Shown here: piece after piece, positions 45,209 to 54,436 of the stretch
How positions within the stretch are numbered: position 1 is the first letter of the stretch
Layout of the letters: every line of letters starts with the position of its first letter
Assembly (NCBI GenBank): GCA_903828535.1
Contig: CAIKMN010000019.1
Location: forward strand, 1-64,000
Reading direction: 5' to 3'
DNA: 64,000 nt
Origin: an uncultured Curvibacter sp.
GTDB taxonomy: Bacteria > Pseudomonadota > Gammaproteobacteria > Burkholderiales > Burkholderiaceae_C
Position numbers and translations under genes: made by a program
Notes under the pieces: generated by a model
Seen by the model: only the letters and a program-made list of their open reading frames with translations
What the model was told of the DNA's origin: nothing
Databases searched by the model: none

Positions 45209-45775
45209 ATGAGCATCAAAAGCGATAAATGGATTCGCCGCATGGCTAAGCAACACGGCATGATCGAGCCCTTCGAGCCCGGTCAAATCCGCCAGCAGGA
45301 CGGCAAAAAAATCATCAGCTACGGCACCAGCAGCTATGGTTATGACATCCGTTGTGCCCCTGAATTTAAGGTCTTCACCAACATCCACAGCACCGTGGTG
45401 GACCCCAAAAACTTTGACGAAAAGAGCTTCGTTGATTTCGAGGGCGACTCGTGCATCATCCCGCCGAACAGCTTCGCCCTGGCCCGTACCCTGGAGTACT
45501 TCCGCATTCCCCGCAACGTCCTGACCATTTGTCTGGGCAAAAGCACCTATGCGCGGTGCGGCATCATTGTCAACGTCACCCCGTTTGAACCCGAATGGGA
45601 AGGTTATGTGACGCTGGAGTTTTCCAATACCACGCCCCTGCCCGCCAAAATTTACGCGGGTGAAGGCTGCGCCCAAGTCTTGTTCTTTGAGAGCGACGAA
45701 GTCTGTGAAGTCAGCTACAAGGACCGCGGCGGCAAATACCAAGGCCAACACGGCGTGACCCTGCCGAGGGCCTGA
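45209..45775 (+). CDS. dcd: dCTP deaminase
   Basis: 188 residues, the usual length. [44 protein letters not shown] (with the catalytic Glu-containing [14 protein letters not shown]) and the C-terminal [11 protein letters not shown] show the monofunctional proteobacterial enzyme that makes dUTP. A weak hairpin (AAACCC / GGGTTT, 45789-45811) follows. Confidence 0.96.
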   Translation: MSIKSDKWIRRMAKQHGMIEPFEPGQIRQQDGKKIISYGTSSYGYDIRCAPEFKVFTNIHSTVVDPKNFDEKSFVDFEGDSCIIPPNSFALARTLEYFRIPRNVLTICLGKSTYARCGIIVNVTPFEPEWEGYVTLEFSNTTPLPAKIYAGEGCAQVLFFESDEVCEVSYKDRGGKYQGQHGVTLPRA

Positions 45776-45897
45776 GGGGCCCTCCCTAAAACCCCAATCT
45801 TTGTAGGGTTTCCTTCAGGGTGCGTCGGCGTTGTCCTACATCGTTGCCATTTAACTCTTTTTAACATTTACCCATCTGTCAAAAAGAGGAACCCCAT

Positions 45898-46137
45898 ATG
45901 ACAACCCTTCTATCCAAGCCCACCCTCAGCGGTCTTTTTGATCGGCCTTTGGCCATCGTGGCGGGATCGGTTTTGGCTGTTTTGCTGCTCCTGCACTTGG
46001 TCGAGGTCAGAGAGGCCCGCGTCCAACCGACTTGGGGCCCGACCTGGGGCTCATTGGTAAAAAATGAACTTTGCGTCAACTCGTCGGGTGCCTCCGACAC
46101 GGTCACTTGCGCCGTGGGGAGCCGCCCTGCCTTGTAA
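45898..46137 (+). CDS. Small single-TM protein, function unknown
   Basis: A 79-residue ORF with a good AGAGGA site 8 nt before its ATG. One hydrophobic segment (about 18-37, LAIVAGSVLAVLLLLHLVEV), a short PTWGPTWG repeat, and a C-terminal part with two cysteines (NELCVNSSGASDTVTCAVG) that could form a disulphide outside the membrane. No family recognised. A GC-rich inverted repeat (GCTGAG/CTCAGC) follows its stop. Confidence 0.5.
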   Translation: MTTLLSKPTLSGLFDRPLAIVAGSVLAVLLLLHLVEVREARVQPTWGPTWGSLVKNELCVNSSGASDTVTCAVGSRPAL

Positions 46138-46221
46138 GCGGCTGAGATTGCGGCTCAGCGCGGTGGCGGCTTGCCATTGAACCTCGGGCAGCACTTTTCA
46201 CTGACACGTTTCTCGTTACCC

Positions 46222-46246
46222 CTTCCTTTAGCCACTTCCTTTAGCC
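46222..46246. repeat. 13-bp-period direct repeat upstream of rhlE
   Basis: CTTCCTTTAGCC at 46222-46233 and 46235-46246, then a third partial CTTCC. It lies in the pyrimidine-rich 5' leader of the helicase gene (46138-46370), in which no other feature was found. Confidence 0.8.
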
Positions 46247-46370
46247 CCTTCCTCCGGACACTTTCTCTGGCCGCTTTCTCTGCCCAATTTCTCCCGACTG
46301 TCGTCCTGAATTCTTCCCATTGGATGCCCTTTTGCCGCTGGTTTGCACTGATGCGACAATAGAGCACTTA

Positions 46371-47906
46371 ATGACCACCTCTTTTTCAAACCTCTCCCTC
46401 GCCGATCCTCTGGCCCGCGCCGTTGCCGAAATGGGCTACGAGTCGATGACGCCCATTCAGGCCCAGGCCATCCCAGTTGTGATGACGGGCCAAGATGTGA
46501 TGGGCGCCGCCCAAACGGGCACTGGCAAAACGGCTGCCTTTTCGCTCCCCTTGTTGCACCGCTTGCTCAAGCACGAAAACAGCTCCACTTCCCCTGCGCG
46601 CCACCCCGTTCGCGCCTTGGTCTTGTTGCCCACGCGCGAGTTGGCCGACCAAGTGGCTGAACAAATCAAGCTCTACGCCAAATACACCCAGCTGCGCAGC
46701 GCAGTGGTTTTTGGCGGCATGGACATGAAGCCCCAAACCGCCGAACTGAAGCGCGGCGTTGAAGTGCTGGTGGCCACGCCTGGTCGCTTGCTCGACCACA
46801 TTGAAGCCAAAAATGCGGTGCTGAATCAAGTGGAATATGTGGTGCTTGATGAGGCCGATCGCATGCTTGACATCGGCTTCTTACCCGACTTGCAGCGCAT
46901 CTTGAGCTATTTGCCCAAACAGCGCACCACGCTTTTGTTTTCAGCAACTTTTTCGCCCGAAATCAAGCGACTGGCTGGCAGCTATTTGCAAAACCCCGTC
47001 ACCATCGAAGTGGCCCGTTCCAATGAAACGGCCGCCAACGTCGAGCAGCGCTTTTACGCCGTTCGTGACGAGCAAAAGCGCCAGGCCTTGCACCAGGTCT
47101 TGCGCTCGCGCGGCATCAAGCAAGCCTTTGTGTTCACGAACAGCAAATTGGGCTGCGCCCGATTGGCCCGGGCTTTGGAGCACGATGGCTTGAGAACCGC
47201 GGCCCTGCACGGTGACAAGAGCCAAGATGAGCGCCTGAAAGCCTTGGAAGCCTTCAAAAAAGGCGAAGTCGACTTGTTGGTTTGCACCGACGTGGCAGCG
47301 CGCGGCTTGGACATCAAAGATGTGCCGGCGGTATTCAACATGGACATCCCCTTTAACGCAGAAGACTATGTGCACCGCATCGGTCGAACGGGCCGGGCCG
47401 GGGCTTCTGGTTTGGCGGTCAACTTTGTCGGCGGCAACAACGACGCGAAGTTGGTGGCCGATATTGAGAAGCTGATCCACAAAAAAATCGAAGTCGAGAC
47501 CCTGTCGTTTGACGAAGAACGCCCCCGGGCTCGCCACAACGAAGGCCATCGTTTGTATGAGCGCCAAGGCCAAGAACGTCGAGAACGTCACGCACACGGC
47601 TCGGATGTGCCAGAACGCGTGTTTGAATCGCGCTACAGCCGCCCCGTTCGCAATGTGCCGCGTGACCCCTTCTTTGACCAACCCTACGAAGCGCCCAACA
47701 CCGATGCGGCGCCGTCCTGGGAGGCCACCGTGAAGCCACCGTCAGGGGCTCGCAGCATTTCGGCCAACATCAAACCCAAACGCAAAGTGGCAGCCCTGTT
47801 CTCAGCAGAGGTTGCGCCCAACGTACCTGCAAATGGGACTGCAAATGGGACTGCTAACGGGACTGCTAATGAGTCCTCACCGGGCTCAGACGGCCTCACA
47901 GACTGA
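46371..47906 (+). CDS. rhlE: DEAD-box RNA helicase, RhlE type
   Basis: 511 residues from the ATG at 46371. Q motif (FSNLSLADPLARAVAEMGYESMTPIQ), Walker A AAQTGTGKT, DEADRMLDIGF, SAT and HRIGRTGRAG are intact. The C-terminal tail is basic and low-complexity (QERRERHAHG; KPKRKVAALF) and carries a 12-bp repeat encoding ANGTANGTANGT. The tail is the variable RNA-binding end typical of RhlE. Its last 11 nt overlap the convergent trpS gene. Confidence 0.93.
   Translation: MTTSFSNLSLADPLARAVAEMGYESMTPIQAQAIPVVMTGQDVMGAAQTGTGKTAAFSLPLLHRLLKHENSSTSPARHPVRALVLLPTRELADQVAEQIKLYAKYTQLRSAVVFGGMDMKPQTAELKRGVEVLVATPGRLLDHIEAKNAVLNQVEYVVLDEADRMLDIGFLPDLQRILSYLPKQRTTLLFSATFSPEIKRLAGSYLQNPVTIEVARSNETAANVEQRFYAVRDEQKRQALHQVLRSRGIKQAFVFTNSKLGCARLARALEHDGLRTAALHGDKSQDERLKALEAFKKGEVDLLVCTDVAARGLDIKDVPAVFNMDIPFNAEDYVHRIGRTGRAGASGLAVNFVGGNNDAKLVADIEKLIHKKIEVETLSFDEERPRARHNEGHRLYERQGQERRERHAHGSDVPERVFESRYSRPVRNVPRDPFFDQPYEAPNTDAAPSWEATVKPPSGARSISANIKPKRKVAALFSAEVAPNVPANGTANGTANGTANESSPGSDGLTD
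47829..47864. repeat. 12-bp tandem repeat at the 3' end of rhlE
   Basis: GCAAATGGGACT at 47829-47840 and 47841-47852, then GCTAACGGGACT at 47853-47864 and a partial GCTAATGAG. It encodes repeated Ala-Asn-Gly-Thr in the C-terminal tail. Confidence 0.95.
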
Positions 47907-49269
47907 ACAAGCGAAGCGCCCCCAGCACGTCCTCGGTGCTGACGCCATCTGCCAAATCCGCTTGCTGAGAAACTGTGGCCCAAGCCGAATCGGGCTTGGC
48001 CTTGAGCTCAGCAATGGCTTTGCCGGCCGCCTTGGGGTCGCTGTACGCGTGGCTTTGCAGCAACAAACGGCCGGATGCCTCATTTAGCTTGAAATAAAAC
48101 TGGCCATCGGCTTCGCGGTATTGTTTGAACACCGGCACGGCAGCCTCTGAGCTGGCACTCGGGCCATCCCTTCCTTCCGCGCCTTCCGCCCCATTCCCAC
48201 CATGAGGCTTAGGCACTTTTGTGCCTTTGTTTAAGGGGTCGACCCCCCCCTTCACCAAGCTACGCAGTCCCACCGCTTGACGCAGTTCGCGCATGAAGGG
48301 CGTGGCCACTGAGCGCGCTTTGCTGGCGCCGGCTTGCAAGATATCTTCCAAGCGCTGGGGTTGCGCCATCAACGCTTCGTAGTGCTCACGCAAAGGCGCC
48401 ACATCGCGCTCGACACGCGCCCACAACTGGGTTTTGGCGTCACCCCAGGCAATGCCGTCGGCAAAGGCTTGGCGCAGGGCGTCGGCCTCGGCTGGGGTGG
48501 CAAAGCCTTGGTAAATTTGGAACAAGGCCGATCCCTCGGTGCGCTTGGGTTCGCCGGGCGCACGCGAGTCGGTCAAGATGCCTGCCATCAATTTGCGCAT
48601 GGCTTCGGGCTTGGCAAACAGAGGCAACGTGTTGTCGTAACTCTTGCTCATCTTGCGGCCGTCTAAACCGGGCAAGGTGGCCACCGACTCTTCAATCACC
48701 GCCTCGGGCAACACAAAATGCTCGCCGTAAAGGTGGTTGAAGCGCTGGGCGATGTCGCGGGCCATTTCAATGTGCTGAATCTGGTCACGGCCCACCGGGA
48801 CCTCGTGGGCTTTGAACATCAAAATGTCGGCGGCCATCAACACCGGGTACATGAACAAGCCGGCCGTCACGTCGGCATCGGGGTCGTTGCCGGCTTCGTT
48901 GTTGCGATCTACTGAGGCTTTGTAGGCGTGGGCGCGGTTCAAAATGCCCTTGCCTGTCACGCAGGTCAAGAGCCAAGTGAGTTCTGGAATTTCAGGAATG
49001 TCGGACTGGCGATAAAAAGTGACCCGCTCTGGGTCCAAGCCAGCCGCCAGCCAAGTCGCCGCGATCTCCAAAGTCGAGCGCTGGATGCGCACGGGGTCGT
49101 CGCACTTGATGAGGGCGTGGTAGTCGGCCAAAAAATAAAAAGACTCAACACCTGCCTCACGGCTGGCCGCCACGGCAGGGCGAATCGCGCCGACGTAGTT
49201 GCCCAAGTGGGGGGTACCGGTGGTGGTGATGCCGGTCAAAACGCGGCGATTGTGAGGTGCTGAGGTCAT
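47896..49269 (-). CDS. trpS: Tryptophanyl-tRNA synthetase with C-terminal extension
   Basis: 457 residues from the ATG at 49269; typical TrpS is about 330-340. The class I core is complete: TGTPHLGNYVGA (HIGH equivalent) and GRKMSKSYDN. After residue about 350 there is a Gly/Pro/Ser linker and then about 75 residues (FKQYREADGQFYFKLNEASG...YSDPKAAGKAIAELK) resembling a DUF1508/YegP repeat. This extension is seen in some Burkholderiales TrpS; its role is not known to me. Overlaps the end of rhlE tail to tail. Confidence 0.95.
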   Translation of the reverse strand: MTSAPHNRRVLTGITTTGTPHLGNYVGAIRPAVAASREAGVESFYFLADYHALIKCDDPVRIQRSTLEIAATWLAAGLDPERVTFYRQSDIPEIPELTWLLTCVTGKGILNRAHAYKASVDRNNEAGNDPDADVTAGLFMYPVLMAADILMFKAHEVPVGRDQIQHIEMARDIAQRFNHLYGEHFVLPEAVIEESVATLPGLDGRKMSKSYDNTLPLFAKPEAMRKLMAGILTDSRAPGEPKRTEGSALFQIYQGFATPAEADALRQAFADGIAWGDAKTQLWARVERDVAPLREHYEALMAQPQRLEDILQAGASKARSVATPFMRELRQAVGLRSLVKGGVDPLNKGTKVPKPHGGNGAEGAEGRDGPSASSEAAVPVFKQYREADGQFYFKLNEASGRLLLQSHAYSDPKAAGKAIAELKAKPDSAWATVSQQADLADGVSTEDVLGALRLFSL

Positions 49270-49284
49270 GGAACTCAAATGAAA

Positions 49285-49959
49285 TCAATGAATGAATGCA
49301 GAAGCGGGGGTGATGATCAGCAGGTTAATCAGCGCATAGCCCAATCCCATCAAGGGTTGCAGCCACCAGCTGCCCACCACGCCGGCCACCACCAAGCCCA
49401 TCACAATAAAAAATCCCCAGGGTTCAACGCGCGACAACAGCGCGGCTTGCTTCCAGGGCAACAAGCCCACCAAGATGCGCCCGCCGTCCAAAGGAGGCAA
49501 TGGGAACAAATTGAAGGCCCACATGACCAAGTTCCATGAAACGCCGGCTTTGGCCATTTCAATGAAGAAGCGTTCGTTCACGTCAAATGCCGCCAGGACC
49601 ACCAAGATGAGCGCCCACAAAATGGCTTGAATGAAGTTACTGGCGGGGCCGGCCAAGGCGACCCAAATCATGTCGCGTTTGGGGTGACGCAAGCGGTTGA
49701 AGTTCACCGGCACAGGCTTGGCATAGCCCAGCACAAAGGCGCCCGAAGTGGCGAAATACAACAAAGCGGGCATGACGATCGTGCCCATCCAATCGATGTG
49801 GCGCATCGGGTTGAGTGAAATTCGACCCATCACCTCGGCCGTCGGATCCCCAAAGTAGCGCGCCACATAACCGTGCGCCGCCTCGTGCAGCGTGATCGCG
49901 AACAACACCGGCAAGGCGTTGATGAGCAGGGTTTGAATGAGGGAGTCGATGGGGTTCAC
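49285..49959 (-). CDS. Site-2 protease family (M50) membrane metalloprotease
   Basis: 224 residues, GTG start. Zinc motif HEAAHGYVA in the first TM region and the third ligand in LPPLDGGRI; four to five other hydrophobic segments. Short M50B type without PDZ domains. It follows the Sua5/YrdC gene and precedes trpS on the same strand (15-nt gap), a frequent arrangement in this order. Substrate unknown. Confidence 0.85.
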   Translation of the reverse strand: MNPIDSLIQTLLINALPVLFAITLHEAAHGYVARYFGDPTAEVMGRISLNPMRHIDWMGTIVMPALLYFATSGAFVLGYAKPVPVNFNRLRHPKRDMIWVALAGPASNFIQAILWALILVVLAAFDVNERFFIEMAKAGVSWNLVMWAFNLFPLPPLDGGRILVGLLPWKQAALLSRVEPWGFFIVMGLVVAGVVGSWWLQPLMGLGYALINLLIITPASAFIH

Positions 49960-50013
49960 GTTGCGATTGTCTCAAAGTCCAAGAGGCTTAAAGCGAGGGC
50001 CCATGCGCAGGCC

Positions 50014-50649
50014 TTACAAGCCCAGGGCCACCCAGTCGCCGGCACCTTCTCGGATGACCTCCGGGTCACCCCCCTCGCCCATGGGCGTGAGGTCGAGCAC
50101 CGTCGTGGCTTGCAGGGCACAGGCACCTGCATCAACCACGGCAGCCAAAGCATGCTCAAACCGCTCCCGAATCAGCGCCGGGTCGTTCATGGGCTCCGAT
50201 TCGCCCGGGGCAATCAAGGTCGTCGAAAGCAGCGGCTCGCCATGAATGTCGAGCAGCATTTGCAACGCTTTGTGTTCGGGTACCCGCAGGCCAATGGTTT
50301 TGCGCTGAGGGTGGCTGACGCGGCGCGGCACCTCTTTGCTGGCCTCCAAAATAAAGGTGTAGGGGCCGGGTGTGGCGAGCTTTAGCAATCGGAATTGGCG
50401 GTTATCGACCTTGGCGAAGTTGGCCAAAGCCGACAAGTCTTGGCACAACAGGGTCAGGTGGTGTTTGTCGTCCACTTGACGAATGCGTCGCATTTTTTCA
50501 ACGGCCTCTTTGTCGTCCATGTGGCAGACCAAGGCGTAGCTGGAATCGGTGGGTACGGCCAAGACCCCACCCGCCTTCAATAAGGCCGCGGCCTGCTTCA
50601 ATAAACGGGCCTGGGGGTTGTCAGCATGAACTTCAAAGTGTTGTGCCAT
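50014..50649 (-). CDS. Sua5/YciO/YrdC family protein (threonylcarbamoyl-AMP synthase-like)
   Basis: 211 residues. The YrdC fold is clear: KAGGVLAVPTDSSYALVC, a KxR-like MRRIRQVDDKHHLTLLC and PGPYTFILEASKEVPRR, with RVPEHKAL before the end. The divergent DSSYAL (DTVYGL in TsaC) and RRIRQ point to the YciO side of the family, so a role in t6A formation is possible but not certain. Confidence 0.82.
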   Translation of the reverse strand: MAQHFEVHADNPQARLLKQAAALLKAGGVLAVPTDSSYALVCHMDDKEAVEKMRRIRQVDDKHHLTLLCQDLSALANFAKVDNRQFRLLKLATPGPYTFILEASKEVPRRVSHPQRKTIGLRVPEHKALQMLLDIHGEPLLSTTLIAPGESEPMNDPALIRERFEHALAAVVDAGACALQATTVLDLTPMGEGGDPEVIREGAGDWVALGL

Positions 50650-50661
50650 GTCAGTCTATTT

Positions 50662-51591
50662 TCAGGTTTCGGGGTGAAAGTCTTCTTGCAAAACGTCCAC
50701 CACTTTGTGTCGTTCTTCATGGCGCGTCAGCCAGGCGCCCACGCACCCCGACAAAGCAATCAGGGCCATGCCGCGCAAAGACCACAGGTCGGGGACATGG
50801 GCAAAAATCAACCAGCCCCCCAGCATGGCAAAGCCTATCTGACCATAAAAATAGGGGGACAACACCGTGGCTGGCGCGCGTGCAAAAGCCAAAATAAACA
50901 ACCAATGGCCCAAAGTAGCCGCTGCGCCCATGATGACCAAAGCCAAGGCATCGTGCCAAGCCACCTCGGGCGACCAAGCAAATGGCAGCAAGAAAGCGGT
51001 GATGGTGAAGCCAATCCAGCCCGAATAGAGTTGCATGGTCATGGGGTCTTCGGTGCGGGCCAATCGGCTGGTGAGCAACTGAAAGCCGGTGTTGGTCGCG
51101 ACCGATCCGAGCGGGAACAACAGGCCCCAGTTGAACGACTCCCCACCGGGCCGAATGATCATCATCGTGCCCACAAAACCCGCCACCAGCAAAAGCCAGC
51201 GCAAGGGGGATATCGGTTCTTTGAAGAAATAGGCGGCGATGACGGTGACCACCAAGGGGGTGATCATGGCGATGGCAGTGAACTCGCCCACCGGCATGTG
51301 CTTGAGACCCAAGAAAACGAACAAGCTGCTGCCCATCAACAGCAAGCCACGAACCAGGTGGTATTTGGGATGGGCCGTGCGCCAAATGCCCTCTGCCCAT
51401 CGGCGGCGCGTGAGTGCTGTGGTGCTCAACGCCTGGATGCCATAGCGCACCCAAAGTGCCATGATCATGGGCACACCGGCGATGGTGACGAAGCGCGTGG
51501 TGGTGTCTAAACAGGCAAAGCAGGCGGTCGCGGCGATCGCCAAGGCGATGCCCACCAAGGTACTCGGCTTAGGGGGCGTGGCGAGGTTCAC
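50662..51591 (-). CDS. DMT-superfamily (EamA) transporter
   Basis: 309 residues with ten hydrophobic segments arranged as two EamA repeats (first to about 140, second from about 160). GTG start overlapping the stop of the PHP phosphatase gene (GTGA). Drug/metabolite exporter family; substrate unknown. Confidence 0.85.
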   Translation of the reverse strand: MNLATPPKPSTLVGIALAIAATACFACLDTTTRFVTIAGVPMIMALWVRYGIQALSTTALTRRRWAEGIWRTAHPKYHLVRGLLLMGSSLFVFLGLKHMPVGEFTAIAMITPLVVTVIAAYFFKEPISPLRWLLLVAGFVGTMMIIRPGGESFNWGLLFPLGSVATNTGFQLLTSRLARTEDPMTMQLYSGWIGFTITAFLLPFAWSPEVAWHDALALVIMGAAATLGHWLFILAFARAPATVLSPYFYGQIGFAMLGGWLIFAHVPDLWSLRGMALIALSGCVGAWLTRHEERHKVVDVLQEDFHPET

Positions 51592-52442
51592 TGAATGCGG
51601 TGCTCAAGCAGTTCCCAAATGGGGGTCAGTTGACCGCTTAAATACGGCAGGGAACCCAAGTCGGTATGGGATTCCTCAGGGCTGTGGAAGTCGCTGCCGC
51701 GCGAAGCGGCCAAGCCAAACTCTTTGGCCATGTCGGCATAGATGGCGTATTCAGCCGGGGTGTGGCTGCCCGTTACCACTTCGACCCCCACGCCGCCGTG
51801 GGTTTTGAATTCTGAAAACAGCGCATATTCTTCATTGGCGCTGAATTTGTAACGAGCGGGGTGGGCAATCACCGCGGCCCCCCCGCATTCGGTGATCCAT
51901 TGAACAGCGTCTTTTAAGTGGGCCCAGCGGTGAGGGATGTAACCCGGTTTGCCTTCGACGAGGTAATTGCGAAATACCTCATGGGTGTCTTGGCAAACCC
52001 CGGACTCGACCAAGAAACGGGCAAAGTGGGTGCGTGAAATCAGCTCGGGATTGCCCACAAACTTCAAGGCCCCTTCGTAGGCATTCGGAATGCCGACCTG
52101 AGCCAGTTGGGCCGCAATCTCTTGGGCGCGTTGGTCGCGGCCGCCGCGAGTGTTGTTGAGGCCTGTTTGCAGGCGGGGGTCAGCGGCATCGAAGCCCAAA
52201 CCCACAATGTGAACCGTTTGGCCCGCAAAGGTGACCGAGATTTCGACCCCGGTCAGGTAATGTAGCCCGTGTTCCCGAGCGGCGGCGGCCGCTCTTAATT
52301 GACCGCCCACTTCATCGTGGTCGGTCAAAGCCCAGAGTTCTACCCCATTGGCCTTGGCCCGTGCGGCCAACTGCTCCGGGGTGAGCGTGCCGTCGGACAC
52401 CACCGAGTGGCAATGCAGATCGGCATTCAGAAACGGGGCCAT
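51588..52442 (-). CDS. PHP-domain phosphoesterase (RNase AM / 3',5'-nucleoside bisphosphate phosphatase, TrpH-like)
   Basis: 284 residues. PHP metal motifs: ADLHCHSVVSDGTL at the N-terminus, LTDHDEVGG, an internal HFARFL and a C-terminal GSDFHSP. Members hydrolyse 3',5'-bisphosphonucleotides and trim RNA 5' ends. It starts a minus-strand group with the DMT transporter and Sua5/YrdC gene. Confidence 0.85.
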   Translation of the reverse strand: MAPFLNADLHCHSVVSDGTLTPEQLAARAKANGVELWALTDHDEVGGQLRAAAAAREHGLHYLTGVEISVTFAGQTVHIVGLGFDAADPRLQTGLNNTRGGRDQRAQEIAAQLAQVGIPNAYEGALKFVGNPELISRTHFARFLVESGVCQDTHEVFRNYLVEGKPGYIPHRWAHLKDAVQWITECGGAAVIAHPARYKFSANEEYALFSEFKTHGGVGVEVVTGSHTPAEYAIYADMAKEFGLAASRGSDFHSPEESHTDLGSLPYLSGQLTPIWELLEHRIQ

Positions 52443-52460
52443 TTGACTTTGGCCTGGGGC

Positions 52461-53924
52461 TTATTGGCAGGTGGTCGCTGTGGGGTAATCGGTCAGGACT
52501 TGCACATTGGGCGACGCGGCATTGCCGGTGACGAACACAGAATACAGGTAACCCGGGAAGGTGGTCAGACCATTGGCAGTCGCACTGCTGGCCGAGCCCA
52601 ACCCGGTGGCGTACAAAGTCATGTTGCTGCCAGCGGCGTTGCAAGTGAAGAAGGGGTTATTTGGCAACGTGACGGAGCCGCTTGAATTGCCGTAAACCGC
52701 GCTAATGGGGCTGCCAACCGGTTGGTTGATCGAGGTCACCGACAGGGTGCCTATGGCGGACGATACGGCGTTGTACAAACGAACGTTCACAAAGTTCGAC
52801 GCCACGCTGGTTTGGGTGGGCAAGAGGTTGTTGTCGGGCACCAAGGAGTAGGCCGAGTTGCCATAAACCAACAAGGTGTAATCCTGACCGGGGGTCAATA
52901 CTGTCGCAGGCACGGCAAACGAACTGCTGCCCATGCGCACGGTGATGCTGGTGGCGTCGGTGCTGTCGGTCGGAACGGTGACATAAGAACCGATGGCCGC
53001 TGCGGTGGGCGTGACGGGGGTCGAAGCCAGCAAAGTGTTGGATGCCGAGACAAAATTGGGCAAGGTGTTGGTGGTCGAGAAGCTCGAAGTGGCCGAGGTA
53101 ATGGTGTTGCTGGTCACGGCCATGCCATTGGCCACCCGAATGCGCGCCAAGCCGGTCGTGCTGGAAGTGGCCACCATGGTGCCTTGTTGGTTCAACACAT
53201 AGCCACTCACCAAATTACCGGAAGCACCCGAACTCAAAATCAGGGTCAAGTTGGATTTGTCGGCAATCGGCAGGTTGGGAATGTCCAAGCGAACGTCATT
53301 CGAAACGCCGGGCACCTTATTCGAGCCCGTGACCACCAGTTCGTAGGCGTTGCCACTGGGCACGGTCGAGTTGCTGTAGCCATTGTTGAAAGTTGAGCTG
53401 GTGACGTCTGAGAAAACCAAGGGCGCAGAAGTCAAGTCATTCGTGGAGCCGGTGTTGCTGGCGCTGACCAAGTAGACGCTCAAAACACCAGCCGAGCTGG
53501 CCGTGTCGAGCACGCGCACATTGAAGGTCCCGGCGGCGGGTGTGGCCGCGTTTTCGTTCAAGAAAAACAGGGAAGGGTTGGTAGAAGAACCCGCCATCAC
53601 CAATGTGTAGGGACCTGCCGTACCCGAGACGGAGAAGCTGGGGTTGGAGTAATAGGTGGTGGTCGTGCCATTTTGGGTGCAGCTGAAGGTCAGATTCACC
53701 AAAGATGTGCCCAAAGAGTTGTAGGCGGAGGCCACAGCCCCTTTGGCGATCGAGCTGGAAGATGCGATGGCGGCGCCGTTGACATTCATGGTCAAGCTGG
53801 CGCAATCGCTGGTTGCATTCAACAATCGCACATTGGTGTTGGTGCTTGTAGAGCTGCCGCCACAGGCAGTGAGCAAAGCGGATGAGGCCAGCGCCAATGC
53901 GAGCGACCAAGTCTTAAATGTCAT
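52461..53924 (-). CDS. DUF4397-type Ser/Thr-rich lipoprotein
   Basis: 487 residues from the ATG at 53924, which has AGGAG 9 nt upstream. Signal peptide with lipobox LLTAC, then beta-repeat domains starting VRLLNATSD, VRVLDTASS, IRVANGMAV and VRLYNAVSS. These are at least four copies of the DUF4397 pattern with strongly Ser/Thr/Asn-rich composition. Probably surface-exposed and rigid; function unknown. Only a few charged residues and cysteines (a pair near the start, a pair near the end). Confidence 0.8.
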   Translation of the reverse strand: MTFKTWSLALALASSALLTACGGSSTSTNTNVRLLNATSDCASLTMNVNGAAIASSSSIAKGAVASAYNSLGTSLVNLTFSCTQNGTTTTYYSNPSFSVSGTAGPYTLVMAGSSTNPSLFFLNENAATPAAGTFNVRVLDTASSAGVLSVYLVSASNTGSTNDLTSAPLVFSDVTSSTFNNGYSNSTVPSGNAYELVVTGSNKVPGVSNDVRLDIPNLPIADKSNLTLILSSGASGNLVSGYVLNQQGTMVATSSTTGLARIRVANGMAVTSNTITSATSSFSTTNTLPNFVSASNTLLASTPVTPTAAAIGSYVTVPTDSTDATSITVRMGSSSFAVPATVLTPGQDYTLLVYGNSAYSLVPDNNLLPTQTSVASNFVNVRLYNAVSSAIGTLSVTSINQPVGSPISAVYGNSSGSVTLPNNPFFTCNAAGSNMTLYATGLGSASSATANGLTTFPGYLYSVFVTGNAASPNVQVLTDYPTATTCQ

Positions 53925-54029
53925 GAATAACTCCTGCCAACTCAATTGGGCAATTTCTTTGAATCCGCTATTAAAACAGAAGTTGACCCCAACCATGCAA
54001 AAGGCGGCGACAAAAGGAGGGGCTCAACA

Positions 54030-54064
54030 GCAAAAAAGCCCATTCTTTTGGAAAGAATGGGCTT
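54030..54064 (-). terminator. Terminator of the tRNA gene
   Basis: A 13-bp perfect stem (54036-54048 with 54052-54064) around a 3-nt loop, followed on the minus strand by TTTTTTG. It starts 8 nt downstream of the tRNA CCA end. Confidence 0.92.
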
Positions 54065-54071
54065 AATAAAC

Positions 54072-54148
54072 TGGTGGCGCTTCACGGATTCGAACCGCGG
54101 ACCTGTGGATTATGATTCCATCGCTCTAACCGACTGAGCTAAAGCGCC
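54072..54148 (-). tRNA. tRNA with CAU anticodon, probably elongator tRNA-Met
   Basis: A 77-nt cloverleaf with encoded CCA (54072-54074). Acceptor GGCGCTT/AAGCGCC pairs fully; D stem GCTC/GAGC; anticodon loop ATCATAA with CAT at 34-36; T stem CGCGG/CCGTG with TTCGAAT loop. The anticodon stem has one A-C mismatch at its outer end. The first pair G1-C72 excludes initiator tRNA. A lysidine-modified tRNA-Ile2 also has CAU, so the Met assignment is probable rather than certain. Confidence 0.92.
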
Positions 54149-54158
54149 GAGCCGGAAA

Positions 54159-54164
54159 GTATAG
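54159..54164 (-). promoter_or_regulatory. Likely -10 element of the tRNA promoter
   Basis: Minus strand TGCTATACT, a TATACT box with extended TGn, lies 11 bp upstream of the tRNA 5' end. No clear -35 hexamer is seen. Confidence 0.5.
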
Positions 54165-54436
54165 CAAATTTTGCAAGACTGGGCGGCCACTCCAAAGTCC
54201 TGGCATAAGAAATAACGTACCCCAAACCTGGGGGCTTCAGCGCGCTTAAAGCGCCGCGTTTTTGGGCTTTCAATTCGCCTTCGCATCGAAGATGAGCAAG
54301 GCACATTGGTGCACAGCGACCCTGATTGAAAGCAGCGATCCGATCGCCCCACGTCAATGGCCCCAGTGAATTATTTGGAGAACCGGCGGTTGGCTTTATC
54401 ATGACAAGGCCTTTATTCAACAAAGCCATCAAGATG

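Noticed and set aside
50014-50649. Firm assignment as TsaC
   Set aside because: The DSSYAL and RRIRQ motifs differ from the TsaC consensus; kept as general Sua5/YciO/YrdC family.
54159-54436. Additional gene between the tRNA and hupE
   Set aside because: Short frames only; no ribosome site or homology-like sequence. The region has just the tRNA -10 box and a CCCCA/TGGGG inverted repeat.
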